48,162 bases of DNA from Bacillus sp. 491mf (GCF_900112415.1 NZ_FOLV01000028.1:1-48162); one strand, 5' to 3'. Positions 6,650-15,237 are shown, counted from the stretch's first letter. Notes: a model not told the origin generated them from the sequence alone. Program-made: numbers and translations.

Positions 6650-9389
6650 CATTATCATTCGGCTCGAACGAATGAACCAAAACTGGTTTCTTTGGGCAGA
6701 GGATGAAACAGGGAACAGTTTGCCTGTAAGCAGTTGGAAACAACATGCGTTCACATGGCACTCCTCTTCTTTCTATGGAACACTTTTGCAAGAAGGAACA
6801 TATGAACAGCGGAGCGGTATCATTTTAAACGCTACTCAAGCATTTGAATATATCGCGAAAAAACCGGTAAATTCATTTACGAACTTACAAACAAGTGCAG
6901 CCATTAGCGAACTCGCGCCAATGGCCGAAAAAATGTGGGAGGCTTACAGGGTAGGAGACTTCATTCCAGATATAAAGCAATGGCATCAATATCCTTCCTG
7001 GAAAACCGCTCATGAAGAAATAGTAGATGAAACGGTGCAAGCCCTGTTTTCAGATGCAATTAATGAAACGCTTCGCCATCAGACTCGTTCTGGCACAGCA
7101 TGGGAAGATGCACAGCGCTTATATGAGCATTATGACTTTACGATAAGACAGCTTGAAACAGCCATTCATGAAGACGATTGGCTACGTAAAATTGGCTATA
7201 TCGAAGACGATCTACCATTTACAGTTGGACTTCGTCTTCAAGAACCGGAGAATGATTTTGAAACGTGGCAGCTTGAAACCATATTAACACCAAAGCGCGG
7301 CACTCAACGAATATACGTATATACCGATTCTGAATCATTGCCGAAACGATGGTTGAAATATGAAGAACGTATTACGGAAACGCAAGATGGTTTCGGCAAA
7401 CTCGTACCTTGGTTAATGGAAGACGATCTATTTCGAAGTGAATTACACGAAACGGAAGCATGGCGCTTTTTAACAGAAGCCAGCAATGAATTGCTAGCAG
7501 CTGGTATTGATATTTTACTACCATCATGGTGGCAAAATTTAAAAGCCAATAAACCAAAGCTGCGCATCCAAGTGAAACATAATGCAAAGGCAGGGCAAGC
7601 ATTCTTTGGCATGAATACGCTCGTAGATTTTAACTGGCGTATTTCTACAAACGGCATCAATTTATCAGAGGCCGAATTTCTCGCGCTCATCGAACAAAAC
7701 AGACGTCTCATTCATATAAACGGACAATGGATGAGGCTTGACCCTGCCTTTATCGAAGAAGTGAAGAAACTGATGAAGAAAGCAGACAAATACGGCCTTG
7801 AAATGAAAGACGTTGTGCAGCAGCGATTACTTCGCGGAGCAGAAACAGAAGTAGTTGAAGAAGAAAGTCCATTTGCAGATATGGAAATCGAACTCGATGA
7901 TTATTATGATAAGTTATTCGACAGATTGCTGCACATTGGAGAGATTCCATCTATACAAATACCAGCTTCCTTGCAAGCAACATTAAGACCATACCAACAG
8001 CAAGGAGTTGAGTGGCTCCTCTATTTACGAGAGCTTGGATTTGGTGCGTTATTAGCCGATGATATGGGACTTGGAAAAAGCATCCAGACAATTACTTACT
8101 TACTCTATATAAAAGAACACAACCTAAAAACAGGACCCGCACTTATTGTGGCGCCTACATCTGTTCTCGGTAACTGGCAAAAAGAGTTCGAGCGCTTTGC
8201 ACCGAGCTTACAAGTGAAACTCCATTACGGCGGCAACCGGGCCAAGGGAGAAGATTTGTCCACTTTTATGCAAGATGCCGATGTAATTTTGACATCCTAT
8301 GCACTCACACAGCTTGATGAAGAAGAGCTCGGCTCACAGCGCTGGGATGCAATTATTCTCGACGAGGCGCAAAATATAAAGAATCCGCATACGAAACAAT
8401 CGCGTGCTGTTCGAAAGTTGCAAGCAAATCATAAAATCGCTTTAACAGGAACACCGATGGAAAACCGTTTATCAGAATTATGGTCGATCTTTGACTTTCT
8501 GAACCATGGCTATCTTGGTAGTTTACCGCAGTTTCAGCGCCGTTTCGTAACGCCGATTGAAAAGGACCGCGATGAAACAAAGATTCAGCAAGTGCAGCGC
8601 TTAATCGCACCGTTCTTACTGCGCCGCACGAAACAAGATAAATCAGTTGCCTTGAACTTACCAGATAAACAAGAGCAAAAAGCATATTGTCCGTTAACGG
8701 CGGAACAAGCATCGCTTTATGAACAACTCGTTCAAGATACGTTAAAGAATGTGGAAGGATTAACAGGCATTGAGCGCCGCGGTTTTATTTTGCTCATGTT
8801 AAATAAACTAAAACAAATTTGTAACCATCCTGCTCTCTATTTAAAAGAAGATGCGCCAACAAACTTAGCCAATCGTTCTATGAAAATAGAAACATTATTA
8901 GAACTCGTTGAAAACATACGGGATCAGCATGAAAGCTGCCTCATTTTCACGCAGTATATTCGAATGGGAAATATGCTGAAAACATTGCTTGAAGAACATT
9001 TTGGAGAGCGCGTCATCTTCTTGAACGGAAGTGTACCGAAGAAAGAGCGCGATAAAATGATCGAACAGTTCCAAAGCGGACAACATGGCATCTTCCTGCT
9101 CTCTTTAAAAGCGGGCGGAACAGGACTAAACTTAACCGCAGCCAACCATGTGATTCATTACGATCGCTGGTGGAACCCTGCCGTTGAAAACCAAGCGACA
9201 GACCGCGCTTATCGCATCGGTCAAAAACGATTTGTCCATGTGCATAAACTCATTACAACAGGAACACTTGAAGAAAAAATTGATGAAATGCTCGAGCGAA
9301 AACAATCGCTCAATAATGCGATTATCACTAGTGAAAACTGGATTACAGAACTATCCACAAACGAACTGAAAGAACTATTAGGAGTATAG
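6633..9389 (+). CDS. ywqA: SNF2/Rad54-family DNA-dependent ATPase (YwqA-like)
   Basis: 918 residues. The N-terminal half (about 1-440) is the bacterial SNF2-associated region; the C-terminal half is a superfamily 2 motor. Seen: motif I DDMGLGKS (K482), motif II DEAQ (D577-Q580), motif III LTGTPMENRLSELWS, and motif VI QATDRAYRIGQ (854-864). The length and the RIGQ-type motif VI fit bacterial SNF2 translocases, which move on double-stranded DNA rather than unwind it. It overlaps ywqB and ends at a bidirectional terminator. No nuclease domain is present. A role in DNA repair or remodelling is inference. Confidence 0.93.
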   Translation: MTTLIDIIIRLERMNQNWFLWAEDETGNSLPVSSWKQHAFTWHSSSFYGTLLQEGTYEQRSGIILNATQAFEYIAKKPVNSFTNLQTSAAISELAPMAEKMWEAYRVGDFIPDIKQWHQYPSWKTAHEEIVDETVQALFSDAINETLRHQTRSGTAWEDAQRLYEHYDFTIRQLETAIHEDDWLRKIGYIEDDLPFTVGLRLQEPENDFETWQLETILTPKRGTQRIYVYTDSESLPKRWLKYEERITETQDGFGKLVPWLMEDDLFRSELHETEAWRFLTEASNELLAAGIDILLPSWWQNLKANKPKLRIQVKHNAKAGQAFFGMNTLVDFNWRISTNGINLSEAEFLALIEQNRRLIHINGQWMRLDPAFIEEVKKLMKKADKYGLEMKDVVQQRLLRGAETEVVEEESPFADMEIELDDYYDKLFDRLLHIGEIPSIQIPASLQATLRPYQQQGVEWLLYLRELGFGALLADDMGLGKSIQTITYLLYIKEHNLKTGPALIVAPTSVLGNWQKEFERFAPSLQVKLHYGGNRAKGEDLSTFMQDADVILTSYALTQLDEEELGSQRWDAIILDEAQNIKNPHTKQSRAVRKLQANHKIALTGTPMENRLSELWSIFDFLNHGYLGSLPQFQRRFVTPIEKDRDETKIQQVQRLIAPFLLRRTKQDKSVALNLPDKQEQKAYCPLTAEQASLYEQLVQDTLKNVEGLTGIERRGFILLMLNKLKQICNHPALYLKEDAPTNLANRSMKIETLLELVENIRDQHESCLIFTQYIRMGNMLKTLLEEHFGERVIFLNGSVPKKERDKMIEQFQSGQHGIFLLSLKAGGTGLNLTAANHVIHYDRWWNPAVENQATDRAYRIGQKRFVHVHKLITTGTLEEKIDEMLERKQSLNNAIITSENWITELSTNELKELLGV

Positions 9390-9445
9390 ACAATCGTGTC
9401 GCACGGTGTCCAAGCACCGTTATATCCAAAAAACGCCACCATATA

Positions 9446-9483
9446 AAAAGGAGCTGAAATATTAATATTTCAGCTCCTTTTTC
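9446..9483. terminator. Bidirectional terminator between ywqA and vanZ-like gene
   Basis: AAAAAGGAGCTGAAATATT is followed by its exact complement, with A runs and T runs at both ends. It serves both convergent genes and includes the last codons of the vanZ-like gene. Confidence 0.93.
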
Positions 9484-9955
9484 TTCTCCAAATAAAACAG
9501 CTTATTAGAATACCCGTGAAACCACCACATGTATCTAATACGGAATCTTGCCACATTGGTGTACGGTCACCTGTGAAGGATTGATGAATCTCATCCATGC
9601 CCGCATACACAGCAACAAGAAACACGGCCAGCCAAAAAACTTGTTTTCGCTTCAAGCCACACTTCAATAATGCGAAATATGACAATGCCCCCAGAATACC
9701 GAACACAATAAAATGAGCTCCTTTACGAATAAAAAATTCGAGAAAACCATCGACCCCTTTGTTCACAATGCTAACAGGAGTACCCCCTCCATAATCAATG
9801 GATACCCATGAAAAATGCTCTTTCACAAATTCCACATTCACATATTTTGTGATATCTGGACGTATATCTTGATCCTGATATGGCTGAGAAGATGAATAAA
9901 AAATGATCCCCATCCATGCTAAAACGGGAATCCAAAATAACCACTTATGCTTCAT
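9470..9955 (-). CDS. VanZ-like membrane protein
   Basis: 161 residues with an N-terminal membrane segment (LFWIPVLAWMGIIFYSSS), a KGAHFIVFGILGAL motif near residue 82 and DEIHQSFTGDRTPMWQDSVLDTCGG near the C-terminus; this arrangement is the VanZ-like family pattern. About four membrane helices. Family members are linked to teicoplanin resistance in enterococci, but most Bacillus copies have no known role. AAGGAG lies nine bases before the ATG. It stands alone, convergent with ywqA. Confidence 0.88.
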   Translation of the reverse strand: MKHKWLFWIPVLAWMGIIFYSSSQPYQDQDIRPDITKYVNVEFVKEHFSWVSIDYGGGTPVSIVNKGVDGFLEFFIRKGAHFIVFGILGALSYFALLKCGLKRKQVFWLAVFLVAVYAGMDEIHQSFTGDRTPMWQDSVLDTCGGFTGILISCFIWRRKRS

Positions 9956-10066
9956 GTTTGAAACTCCTTACTTTATTTCTCTTAAGCGTAACAAAAAAAA
10001 GGAAAAAATTCACGCCAAAAATGTAACGTTACCACCTATATATATGACGAAAGGGAGGTGAAAGGC

Positions 10067-10291
10067 ATGGCGATTCAAACGATTGTATCTGATATGAGCT
10101 TACGTCTTGTCCTAAATGGTGGTACAGACAAAAATGGTAAAGCGATTATGAAAAACAAACAATTTAAAAACGTCAAACCTGATGCAGACTTAAACAAAGT
10201 ACACGAAGTTGCATCTGCAATTGCTTCACTGCAACAGCAAAAACTTGATTCTGTTCAGCTTGTTAGCACAACTGACGTATCTAACCAATAA
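10067..10291 (+). CDS. DUF1659-type small protein
   Basis: 74 residues starting MAIQTIVSDMSLRLVL; the ATG at 10067 follows GGGAGGTG by six bases, so the in-frame GTG at 10058, which lies inside that ribosome binding site, is rejected. The pattern (hydrophobic strand, NGKAIMKNKQF, helix with EVASAIASLQ) matches DUF1659. It sits 19 bases before a DUF2922 gene, a pairing common in Bacilli. Function unknown. Confidence 0.82.
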   Translation: MAIQTIVSDMSLRLVLNGGTDKNGKAIMKNKQFKNVKPDADLNKVHEVASAIASLQQQKLDSVQLVSTTDVSNQ

Positions 10292-10310
10292 TAAAAGGAG
10301 GGAATAACAA

Positions 10311-10526
10311 ATGGAAGTACTAGAACTTGTTTTCTTAAAAGAAGACGGTAAAACAACTACTTTTTCAATCGAAAATCCTGTTACACCAGTAAACGAACAA
10401 ACCGTAAATAGCGTCATGGATACCATTCTATCCGCTGGCATTTTCCTAACGCTTGGGCAGCATGCTCGCAAAAAAGGCGCACGTATTGTCGAAAAGAGTA
10501 TTTCTGAAGTAAAAATTAACATATAA
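10311..10526 (+). CDS. DUF2922-type small protein
   Basis: 71 residues (MEVLELVFLKEDGKTTTF...), with the ENPVTPVNEQTV motif typical of DUF2922 and a C-terminal ARIVEKSISEVKI strand. AAAGGAGGG lies six to eight bases before the ATG. It is translated with the DUF1659 gene upstream and both end at the palindrome at 10529. Function unknown in the family. Confidence 0.82.
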   Translation: MEVLELVFLKEDGKTTTFSIENPVTPVNEQTVNSVMDTILSAGIFLTLGQHARKKGARIVEKSISEVKINI

Positions 10527-10528
10527 AC

Positions 10529-10574
10529 AAAAAAGAAAGAGGAGTACCAATGCGGTTACTTCTCTTTCTTTTTT
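10529..10574. terminator. Bidirectional terminator
   Basis: AAAAAAGAAAGAG-G-AGTA pairs with TACT-T-CTCTTTCTTTTTT around a 10-nt loop, with A and T runs on both sides. It overlaps the 3' end of the convergent gene at 10556. Confidence 0.9.
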
Positions 10575-10945
10575 GGCATTTCAACTGGTATAAAGATATT
10601 TGAAATACCGACTGAAACATATTTATAATTTTCTTTCCCTAGCTGAAACTCCGTTGTATATGTCGAGAAAAAAATATAGTCATTCCGCTTTGTATAATGA
10701 TCGATTAATAAACCAACTTGCGGCTCTACATAACTCTTCGCTAATTTCTTTCCAATGGTAGCTAATTCACCAAGAAGCCCTTCTTTATCTTCTTGCTCAA
10801 CTTCCGTCAATTTCTTATGAATATCATTCCTTTTCATAAACTGCTTTGCTGCCCAGTCTGTATATTCCCCTTTACTCGGGTTGCTATTTGCTAAATATAC
10901 GAAGAGTACTAGAACCAAAGCGAGAAACACATATTTCTTTTTCAT
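10556..10945 (-). CDS. Small secreted or anchored protein (DUF4359-like)
   Basis: 129 residues. The N-terminus is a single hydrophobic segment (KKKYVFLALVLVLFVYLAN) followed by NPSKGEYTDWAAKQFM, and the C-terminal half contains YIFFSTYTTEF and a final run of Lys. The layout (signal anchor, NP.. Y..W/A, then a beta-rich end) resembles DUF4359; I am moderately sure of that name and know no function. No lipobox. It is a single gene, convergent with the DUF1659/DUF2922 pair. Confidence 0.75.
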   Translation of the reverse strand: MKKKYVFLALVLVLFVYLANSNPSKGEYTDWAAKQFMKRNDIHKKLTEVEQEDKEGLLGELATIGKKLAKSYVEPQVGLLIDHYTKRNDYIFFSTYTTEFQLGKENYKYVSVGISNIFIPVEMPKKKEK

Positions 10946-11129
10946 ATTTCCTCACCGCCTATCCTTTCTATTTTCATATATATGGAATCCTATTGCAAAT
11001 TAGACAACCTAAATAGCTACAAATTTCTAACAAGGAATCCCTTCCGCATATATCGAGAAAAAACAGTAAATAAATACATTTTTTAACATTAATTTACAAA
11101 TTCTTTAAATTGTTTTTATATTTTATTCT

Positions 11130-11135
11130 TATAAT
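11130..11135 (+). promoter_or_regulatory. -10 element before comK
   Basis: A consensus TATAAT lies 40 bases before the TTG start, without a good -35 at 16-18 bases. A weak -35 would fit a promoter that needs an activator. I could not find a convincing pair of AAAA-N5-TTTT ComK boxes. Confidence 0.4.
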
Positions 11136-11174
11136 AGGAAGTGTAATTCATTACAATATGAGGAGGCTTTTCCA

Positions 11175-11678
11175 TTGACTGACTTAGTTGATTGGTATGA
11201 AATTTCCGCGCAAACGATGGCACTTGAGGCGTACGCTCATCCTGTTTATCAAACAAAAATTTGGGAAACGCAAAGAATCATCTTTTCAGTGAAAACACCG
11301 CTGCAACTCATTCGTGAAAGTTGCATTATGCGAAACTACTCGACTTATGAAGGAAAACGATTAGCCATTCAAGAATGTTGCCACTTTAAACAAAACGTCC
11401 CAATCCCTATTGATCATCAACACTTCATGTGCGCCATTCCTACAAAATCACCTTCATCTTGGCCATGCTCCTGGATATTTTATGCTTACATCGAAAGACT
11501 GGAACGTCACGATTCTCGCCACACAAACATCTATTTTCGTAATGGTAAAAATCAAATCTTCCCTATTAGTCCCAATCAAATGGAGAATCAATGGATAAAA
11601 GCTGGTCACATTTTAGCTAAACTCAATCTTCTAGATAAAATGAAACTACCAGTAGATCATTCTTTTCCTCCTCTTTGA
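11175..11678 (+). CDS. comK: ComK-family competence regulator (paralogue with shortened C-terminus)
   Basis: 167 residues, TTG start at 11175 with AGGAGG eight bases upstream; no ATG in a sensible place. The central part aligns by eye with B. subtilis ComK: KTPLQLIRESC, YSTYEGKRLAIQE, PSSWPCSWIFYAYIE, IYFRNGKNQIFPISPNQMENQW. ComK (192 aa in B. subtilis) activates DNA-uptake genes by binding paired AT boxes. Here the protein stops about 25-30 residues earlier, losing the C-terminal helix-rich tail that follows the DHRVP-like segment. B. cereus carries two comK paralogues; by chromosomal context this looks like the comK2 type (inference). Convergent with a sigma factor gene. Confidence 0.85.
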   Translation: MTDLVDWYEISAQTMALEAYAHPVYQTKIWETQRIIFSVKTPLQLIRESCIMRNYSTYEGKRLAIQECCHFKQNVPIPIDHQHFMCAIPTKSPSSWPCSWIFYAYIERLERHDSRHTNIYFRNGKNQIFPISPNQMENQWIKAGHILAKLNLLDKMKLPVDHSFPPL

Positions 11679-11699
11679 GTGAACTCTGCATACATATAG

Positions 11700-11726
11700 A
11701 AAAGGGAGGCTATCTGCTCCCTTTTT
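11700..11726. terminator. Terminator shared by comK and the sigma-factor gene
   Basis: AAAAGGGAG and CTCCCTTTTT pair around an 8-nt loop; U-rich on both strands. Confidence 0.85.
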
Positions 11727-12206
11727 CTATTCTTTTCCCACTGCATGCAGCCGCATTTTCTTCAGCGCTTGTCTATATATCCAGCGCGTTTGATGATACG
11801 TCATCCCGAGCTCAGTTGCAATCTCATGTATTTTCTTCCCACCGTAGAAATGCTCAAATAAGACAAAGCTTTCCTTCTCTTCTAGCATACTCATATACTC
11901 AAATGCCTCTTCTTGCTTCTCCTCACCGCCGATATTTTCTAACATATGCCACTCCGTACAAACCTCCTGGTCTTGAACACGACACTCCTTCTTTAACTGC
12001 TCTAGCAAATACCCCCGCACCGTCACAAGCGCATATGCCGGAAAACTTCCCTTCTCCTCATCATATTTCTCATACGCTCGCCAAAGTGCAATGAGCCCGC
12101 ATTGATAATACTCTTCATAATCACGGTAAATACAAAGCTTCTTCATTTGATTTTTAATCATCTTCTCATACAGCGCTACTGTTTCCGTAAAGGTAACTGG
12201 CTTCAC
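11727..12206 (-). CDS. Small sigma-70 family factor (regions 2 and 4 only)
   Basis: 159 residues. Region 2 is visible at about 25-75 (DYEEYYQCGLIALWRAYEKY, then EKGSFPAYALVTVRGYLLEQ), and region 4 at about 115-155 (FYGGKKIHEIATELGMTYHQ then TRWIYRQALKKMR, a helix-turn-helix). There is no region 1 or 3, no anti-sigma gene beside it and no membrane part. Its form is closest to short SigH/ComX-like or ECF-like factors. Being convergent with a comK paralogue makes a competence role tempting, but that is inference from position only. Confidence 0.85.
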   Translation of the reverse strand: MKPVTFTETVALYEKMIKNQMKKLCIYRDYEEYYQCGLIALWRAYEKYDEEKGSFPAYALVTVRGYLLEQLKKECRVQDQEVCTEWHMLENIGGEEKQEEAFEYMSMLEEKESFVLFEHFYGGKKIHEIATELGMTYHQTRWIYRQALKKMRLHAVGKE

Positions 12207-12304
12207 ATTTGACCCATTTCTAAAAGGTATACCTCTTTGTTATTCCGCGGTACCTTTACCTTATAAAAAAACAGCAGCCCCTTCACCGCACTGCATTTCA
12301 TGAT

Positions 12305-12357
12305 AGACTAGCAAAATTTCAAATTTACCTATGCAACATTTGAAGTTCTGCTAGTCT
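12305..12357. repeat. 20-bp-arm hairpin upstream of the sigma factor
   Basis: AGACTAGCAAAATTTCAAAT and ATTTGAAGTTCTGCTAGTCT pair over 20 positions with one mismatch and one G-T pair, around a 13-nt loop. There is no T run on either side, so it is not an ordinary terminator. It lies in the 242-base gap 12207-12448. Confidence 0.75.
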
Positions 12358-12401
12358 TATGTGAGATTCCATAGCAATTTTATCGAAACGTTATGCAACA
12401 T

Positions 12402-12436
12402 AAAAAAAGGTTGTCGGGAAATTCCCGACAACCTTC
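12402..12436 (-). terminator. Terminator of yknW
   Basis: AAGGTTGTCGGGAA and TTCCCGACAACCTT form a near-perfect stem; on the minus strand it ends in seven T. Confidence 0.93.
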
Positions 12437-12448
12437 TCATCATTTTAC

Positions 12449-13114
12449 TTAAGCACCAAAACCTCTGAAAGCACTAAAAGCAAGAGAAATAAGAAAGAAA
12501 ATCACAACAAGAATCGTTGCTTGTTTCTTGCTTAAGCCAGCTGTAATGTGCAGTCCTAACCATGTTACAAATAAACCCCAAATTGCAAAGATTTCAATTG
12601 AGTTTCCAATCCCAAATGCAGTTGTCCCTTTTTCAAATAAAGGTCCTAAGCTTGTATAGCGTACAGTTCCATCGGTGCCTAGTACAATTGCTAATACAGC
12701 ATTCACTAATAAACCGATGCAGCTAATGATACCTGAATATACTGTAATAGATAATAATTTCTTATAAGATGTATCATTTCCCATAAACATCATAATAACT
12801 TTATACAATGCAGCTCCAATAAAAAACATAATTGCCGTCATAAATAGACCAGTAACAAATGCCCCACCCATTATAAAGTACTTAGCAGTTCCAGTAGGAT
12901 CCTCTTTAAGCGCTTCTACCATTATAGGGTTGTTTAACGATGCATAGCCAATCGCCATGAATCCAAGTCCACCTAAAAGAACTAATAAGAAAAACGCGCC
13001 CCACACCGGTGCATTAGTTCTCATTCTCTCAAACTGCAAACTAGGAGAAGTAATCATTCCAAATAATGATGGCTTCTCTCCACTTACCTTCTGCGTGTTT
13101 ACGTTCACTTCCAT
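12449..13114 (-). CDS. yknW: Yip1-domain membrane protein (YknW-like)
   Basis: 221 residues, five predicted hydrophobic segments, with an N-terminal SLFGMITSPSLQFERMR motif typical of Yip1/DUF1282 proteins, then long hydrophobic helices and a C-terminal KKQATILVVIFFLISLAF. In B. subtilis yknW is the first gene of yknWXYZ, whose products protect cells against the SdpC toxin and YknW helps the complex assemble. Here it lies after yknZ instead of before yknX, separated by 246 bases that hold a mobile-element relic. Identity is supported mainly by fold type and neighbourhood. Confidence 0.82.
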   Translation of the reverse strand: MEVNVNTQKVSGEKPSLFGMITSPSLQFERMRTNAPVWGAFFLLVLLGGLGFMAIGYASLNNPIMVEALKEDPTGTAKYFIMGGAFVTGLFMTAIMFFIGAALYKVIMMFMGNDTSYKKLLSITVYSGIISCIGLLVNAVLAIVLGTDGTVRYTSLGPLFEKGTTAFGIGNSIEIFAIWGLFVTWLGLHITAGLSKKQATILVVIFFLISLAFSAFRGFGA

Positions 13115-13136
13115 ATGTAAAGCCCCCCTTTATTTT

Positions 13137-13345
13137 ATACCCGTTCTAACGGGTGGTGAATCCCCACTTTTTCAAACAGGGATTCACCACCCACAAGAAC
13201 TGGGTGTGATATATAAATACAAATTGAAAATCAACATAAAATGGCCATGCTTGAAGTGGTCAAGGCCCATTGCTGCCACAGGCAATGTTAAGCGAGCCGT
13301 ATCACTTTTGTTTTACATAACAACAACTTGGATGTTGAAGAATCA
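13137..13345 (+). mobile_element. Probable IS200/IS605-type remnant (non-autonomous)
   Basis: Seen: a strong hairpin at 13156-13192 (GGGTGGTGAATCCC and GGGATTCACCACCC) inside outer arms CCCGTTCT and AGAACTGGG, then a second structured block at 13233-13345 containing CATTGC-TGCCACAG-GCAATG, TTAAGCGAGCC and GTTGAAGAATC. Family knowledge: IS605/IS1341-type elements have hairpins near both ends and a structured RNA at the 3' end of tnpB that ends near a GAATC-like boundary. No transposase or TnpB coding sequence remains. I infer a deletion derivative lying between yknZ and yknW. A bcr-type repeat is the alternative. Confidence 0.5.
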
Positions 13346-13360
13346 AAATAGATCTATATA

Positions 13361-14560
13361 TTATTCATAACGCAGCGCTTCGATTGGATCTAATTTCGCT
13401 GCTTTGTTTGCTGGAATTAATCCGAAAATAATGCCGAGCGTCATCGAGAATAAGACGCCGCCAACGACAACTTCCCATGAAACAAGCGGTGGCCATTTCG
13501 CAAAGGTAGAAACGATATAAGCGCCTCCGTATCCAAGGCCAATTCCAATTAAACCGCCAAGAAGTGTTAACATCACAGCTTCGATTAAGAATTGCAGCAA
13601 GATTTTCCCGCGCGTTGCACCGAGCGCTTTCCGAACACCAATTTCGCGCGTACGTTCTGTAACAGATACGAGCATAATATTCATAACGCCGATACCTCCA
13701 ACGACAAGGGAAATACCCGCAATACCGCCGATAATCATCGTCATAATACTCGTTACTTTTGAAATACTTTCTTTCATCTTCTCAATATCGAGAACTTCAT
13801 ATTTCCCTGGAATATCATTTGGTTTGCGGTCGTTTAAAACGCCAACAGCCTTTTTCCCAGCGGATTCCATTTGATCAACATTTTTTACTTGCACTGAAAT
13901 ACTTTGAATTTCATCTTTTCCATATAGTGTTGCCCAAAGCGAAATCGGAATTAATATTTCCGACGGTCCCATGCCCATAAAGCTATTATCTGATTTATAC
14001 ACTCCGATAATTTGCAATGGCTGACCTTTTATCTCGATAATTTTCCCAACAGGATTTTCTTTCGGATAAAACGTCTCCTTCGCTTTCGTACTAATCATTA
14101 CAACGTTATTGCCCTGCTCAACATCTGATTCATGTAAAGAACGGCCTTCAGTCAATTTTATTTTATTTACCGCAAAATATTCGCTATCAAGTCCAATAAT
14201 ATTAATCATGCTTTTTTTATCATTAATATCGATTGGTTCCATACCCGAATTCGTCGTAACAACATGGCTAATCTCTGGCAATTGTTTCAACGCGAGAATA
14301 TCTTCTTCTTTTAATTCAGGACGTTCTCCCATTCCCGCTGCATACGGATCATCGATATCCGTTTGAAACTGAAGTGGAATTACATTATTACCGATACCGG
14401 CAAATTGAGACTTCAGCATCGCTTCCCCGCCTTGTCCAATTGCAACGACAGTAATAATGGAACCAACACCGATAATAATCCCAAGCATTGTCAGTACGGA
14501 GCGCAGCTTATGAGCTAGAATAGAAGAAAGAGCAATTTTAATACTATCTAGTAAACTCAT
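13361..14560 (-). CDS. yknZ: MacB-type ABC transporter permease (YknZ-like)
   Basis: 399 residues starting MSLLDSIKIALSSILAHKLR at 14560; this start overlaps the yknY stop by four bases (ATGA) and has AAGGTG upstream, so a start three codons earlier is less likely. The protein shows the MacB/FtsX layout: N-terminal helix (LTMLGIIIGVGSIITVVAI), a large extracellular MacB periplasmic-core domain (about 40-270), then three C-terminal helices with TERTREIGVRKALGATRGKILLQFL written across residues about 305-330. It should act with YknY and YknX as an exporter or extruder that protects against the SdpC-type toxin in B. subtilis. Confidence 0.92.
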   Translation of the reverse strand: MSLLDSIKIALSSILAHKLRSVLTMLGIIIGVGSIITVVAIGQGGEAMLKSQFAGIGNNVIPLQFQTDIDDPYAAGMGERPELKEEDILALKQLPEISHVVTTNSGMEPIDINDKKSMINIIGLDSEYFAVNKIKLTEGRSLHESDVEQGNNVVMISTKAKETFYPKENPVGKIIEIKGQPLQIIGVYKSDNSFMGMGPSEILIPISLWATLYGKDEIQSISVQVKNVDQMESAGKKAVGVLNDRKPNDIPGKYEVLDIEKMKESISKVTSIMTMIIGGIAGISLVVGGIGVMNIMLVSVTERTREIGVRKALGATRGKILLQFLIEAVMLTLLGGLIGIGLGYGGAYIVSTFAKWPPLVSWEVVVGGVLFSMTLGIIFGLIPANKAAKLDPIEALRYE

Positions 14561-15237
14561 ACAGCACACCTTCTATCTTCTGTAATTTTCCCATCTCTGA
14601 GCACAATGCGGCGAGATGAATACGCTGCTACTTCCTCTTCATGCGTAACCATTACAATCGTTGTACCTTCTTTGTTTAGCTGGGTGAAAATATTCATAAC
14701 TTGTTCACCCGATTTTGTATCAAGCGCACCGGTTGGTTCATCGGCCATAATGAATGTTGGATCATTCGCAATCGCACGTGCAATTGCCACACGCTGCTTT
14801 TGTCCACCTGATAATTCATTTGGCAAGTGATGGACGCGATCTGCCAATCCAACCTTCCCTAATGCCTCTAATGCCCGCTCGCGGCGCTCCGCTTTCTTTA
14901 TACCACCGTAAATAAGCGGGAGCTCTACATTCTCCACCGCCGAAAGACGGGGCAGCAAGTTAAAGTGCTGGAACACAAAACCGATATATTCATTTCGAAT
15001 AAGCGCCAATTTTGACTCATCTGCTGTTAAAACATTCACATCATTCAGCGTATATTCGCCTTCTGTTGGACGATCGAGACAACCGATAATATTCATAAGC
15101 GTTGATTTCCCCGATCCAGATGGTCCCATAATCGAAACAAATTCACCGCTATCAATTCTTAAACTAATACCATGTAAAATTGGTACAGCTAAACTTCCTT
15201 GATAATATGTTTTATGAATATTGTTTAAGGTAATCAT
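14557..15237 (-). CDS. yknY: MacB-type ABC transporter ATPase (YknY-like)
   Basis: 226 residues. Walker A GPSGSGKST at 38-46, Q-loop FVFQH near 88-91, ABC signature LSGGQKQR at 142-149, Walker B IMADEPT at 163-169, switch His in VTHEEE near 198-200. The start ATG overlaps the yknX stop by four bases and its own stop overlaps yknZ, so the three genes are tightly coupled. Family: LolD/MacB-type ATPases. Confidence 0.95.
   Translation of the reverse strand: MITLNNIHKTYYQGSLAVPILHGISLRIDSGEFVSIMGPSGSGKSTLMNIIGCLDRPTEGEYTLNDVNVLTADESKLALIRNEYIGFVFQHFNLLPRLSAVENVELPLIYGGIKKAERRERALEALGKVGLADRVHHLPNELSGGQKQRVAIARAIANDPTFIMADEPTGALDTKSGEQVMNIFTQLNKEGTTIVMVTHEEEVAAYSSRRIVLRDGKITEDRRCAV

Noticed and set aside
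12957-13370. A 137-codon plus-strand frame across yknW and the following gap
   Set aside because: It runs antisense through the yknW start and then through the hairpins of the mobile-element relic; no ribosome binding site and no protein pattern.
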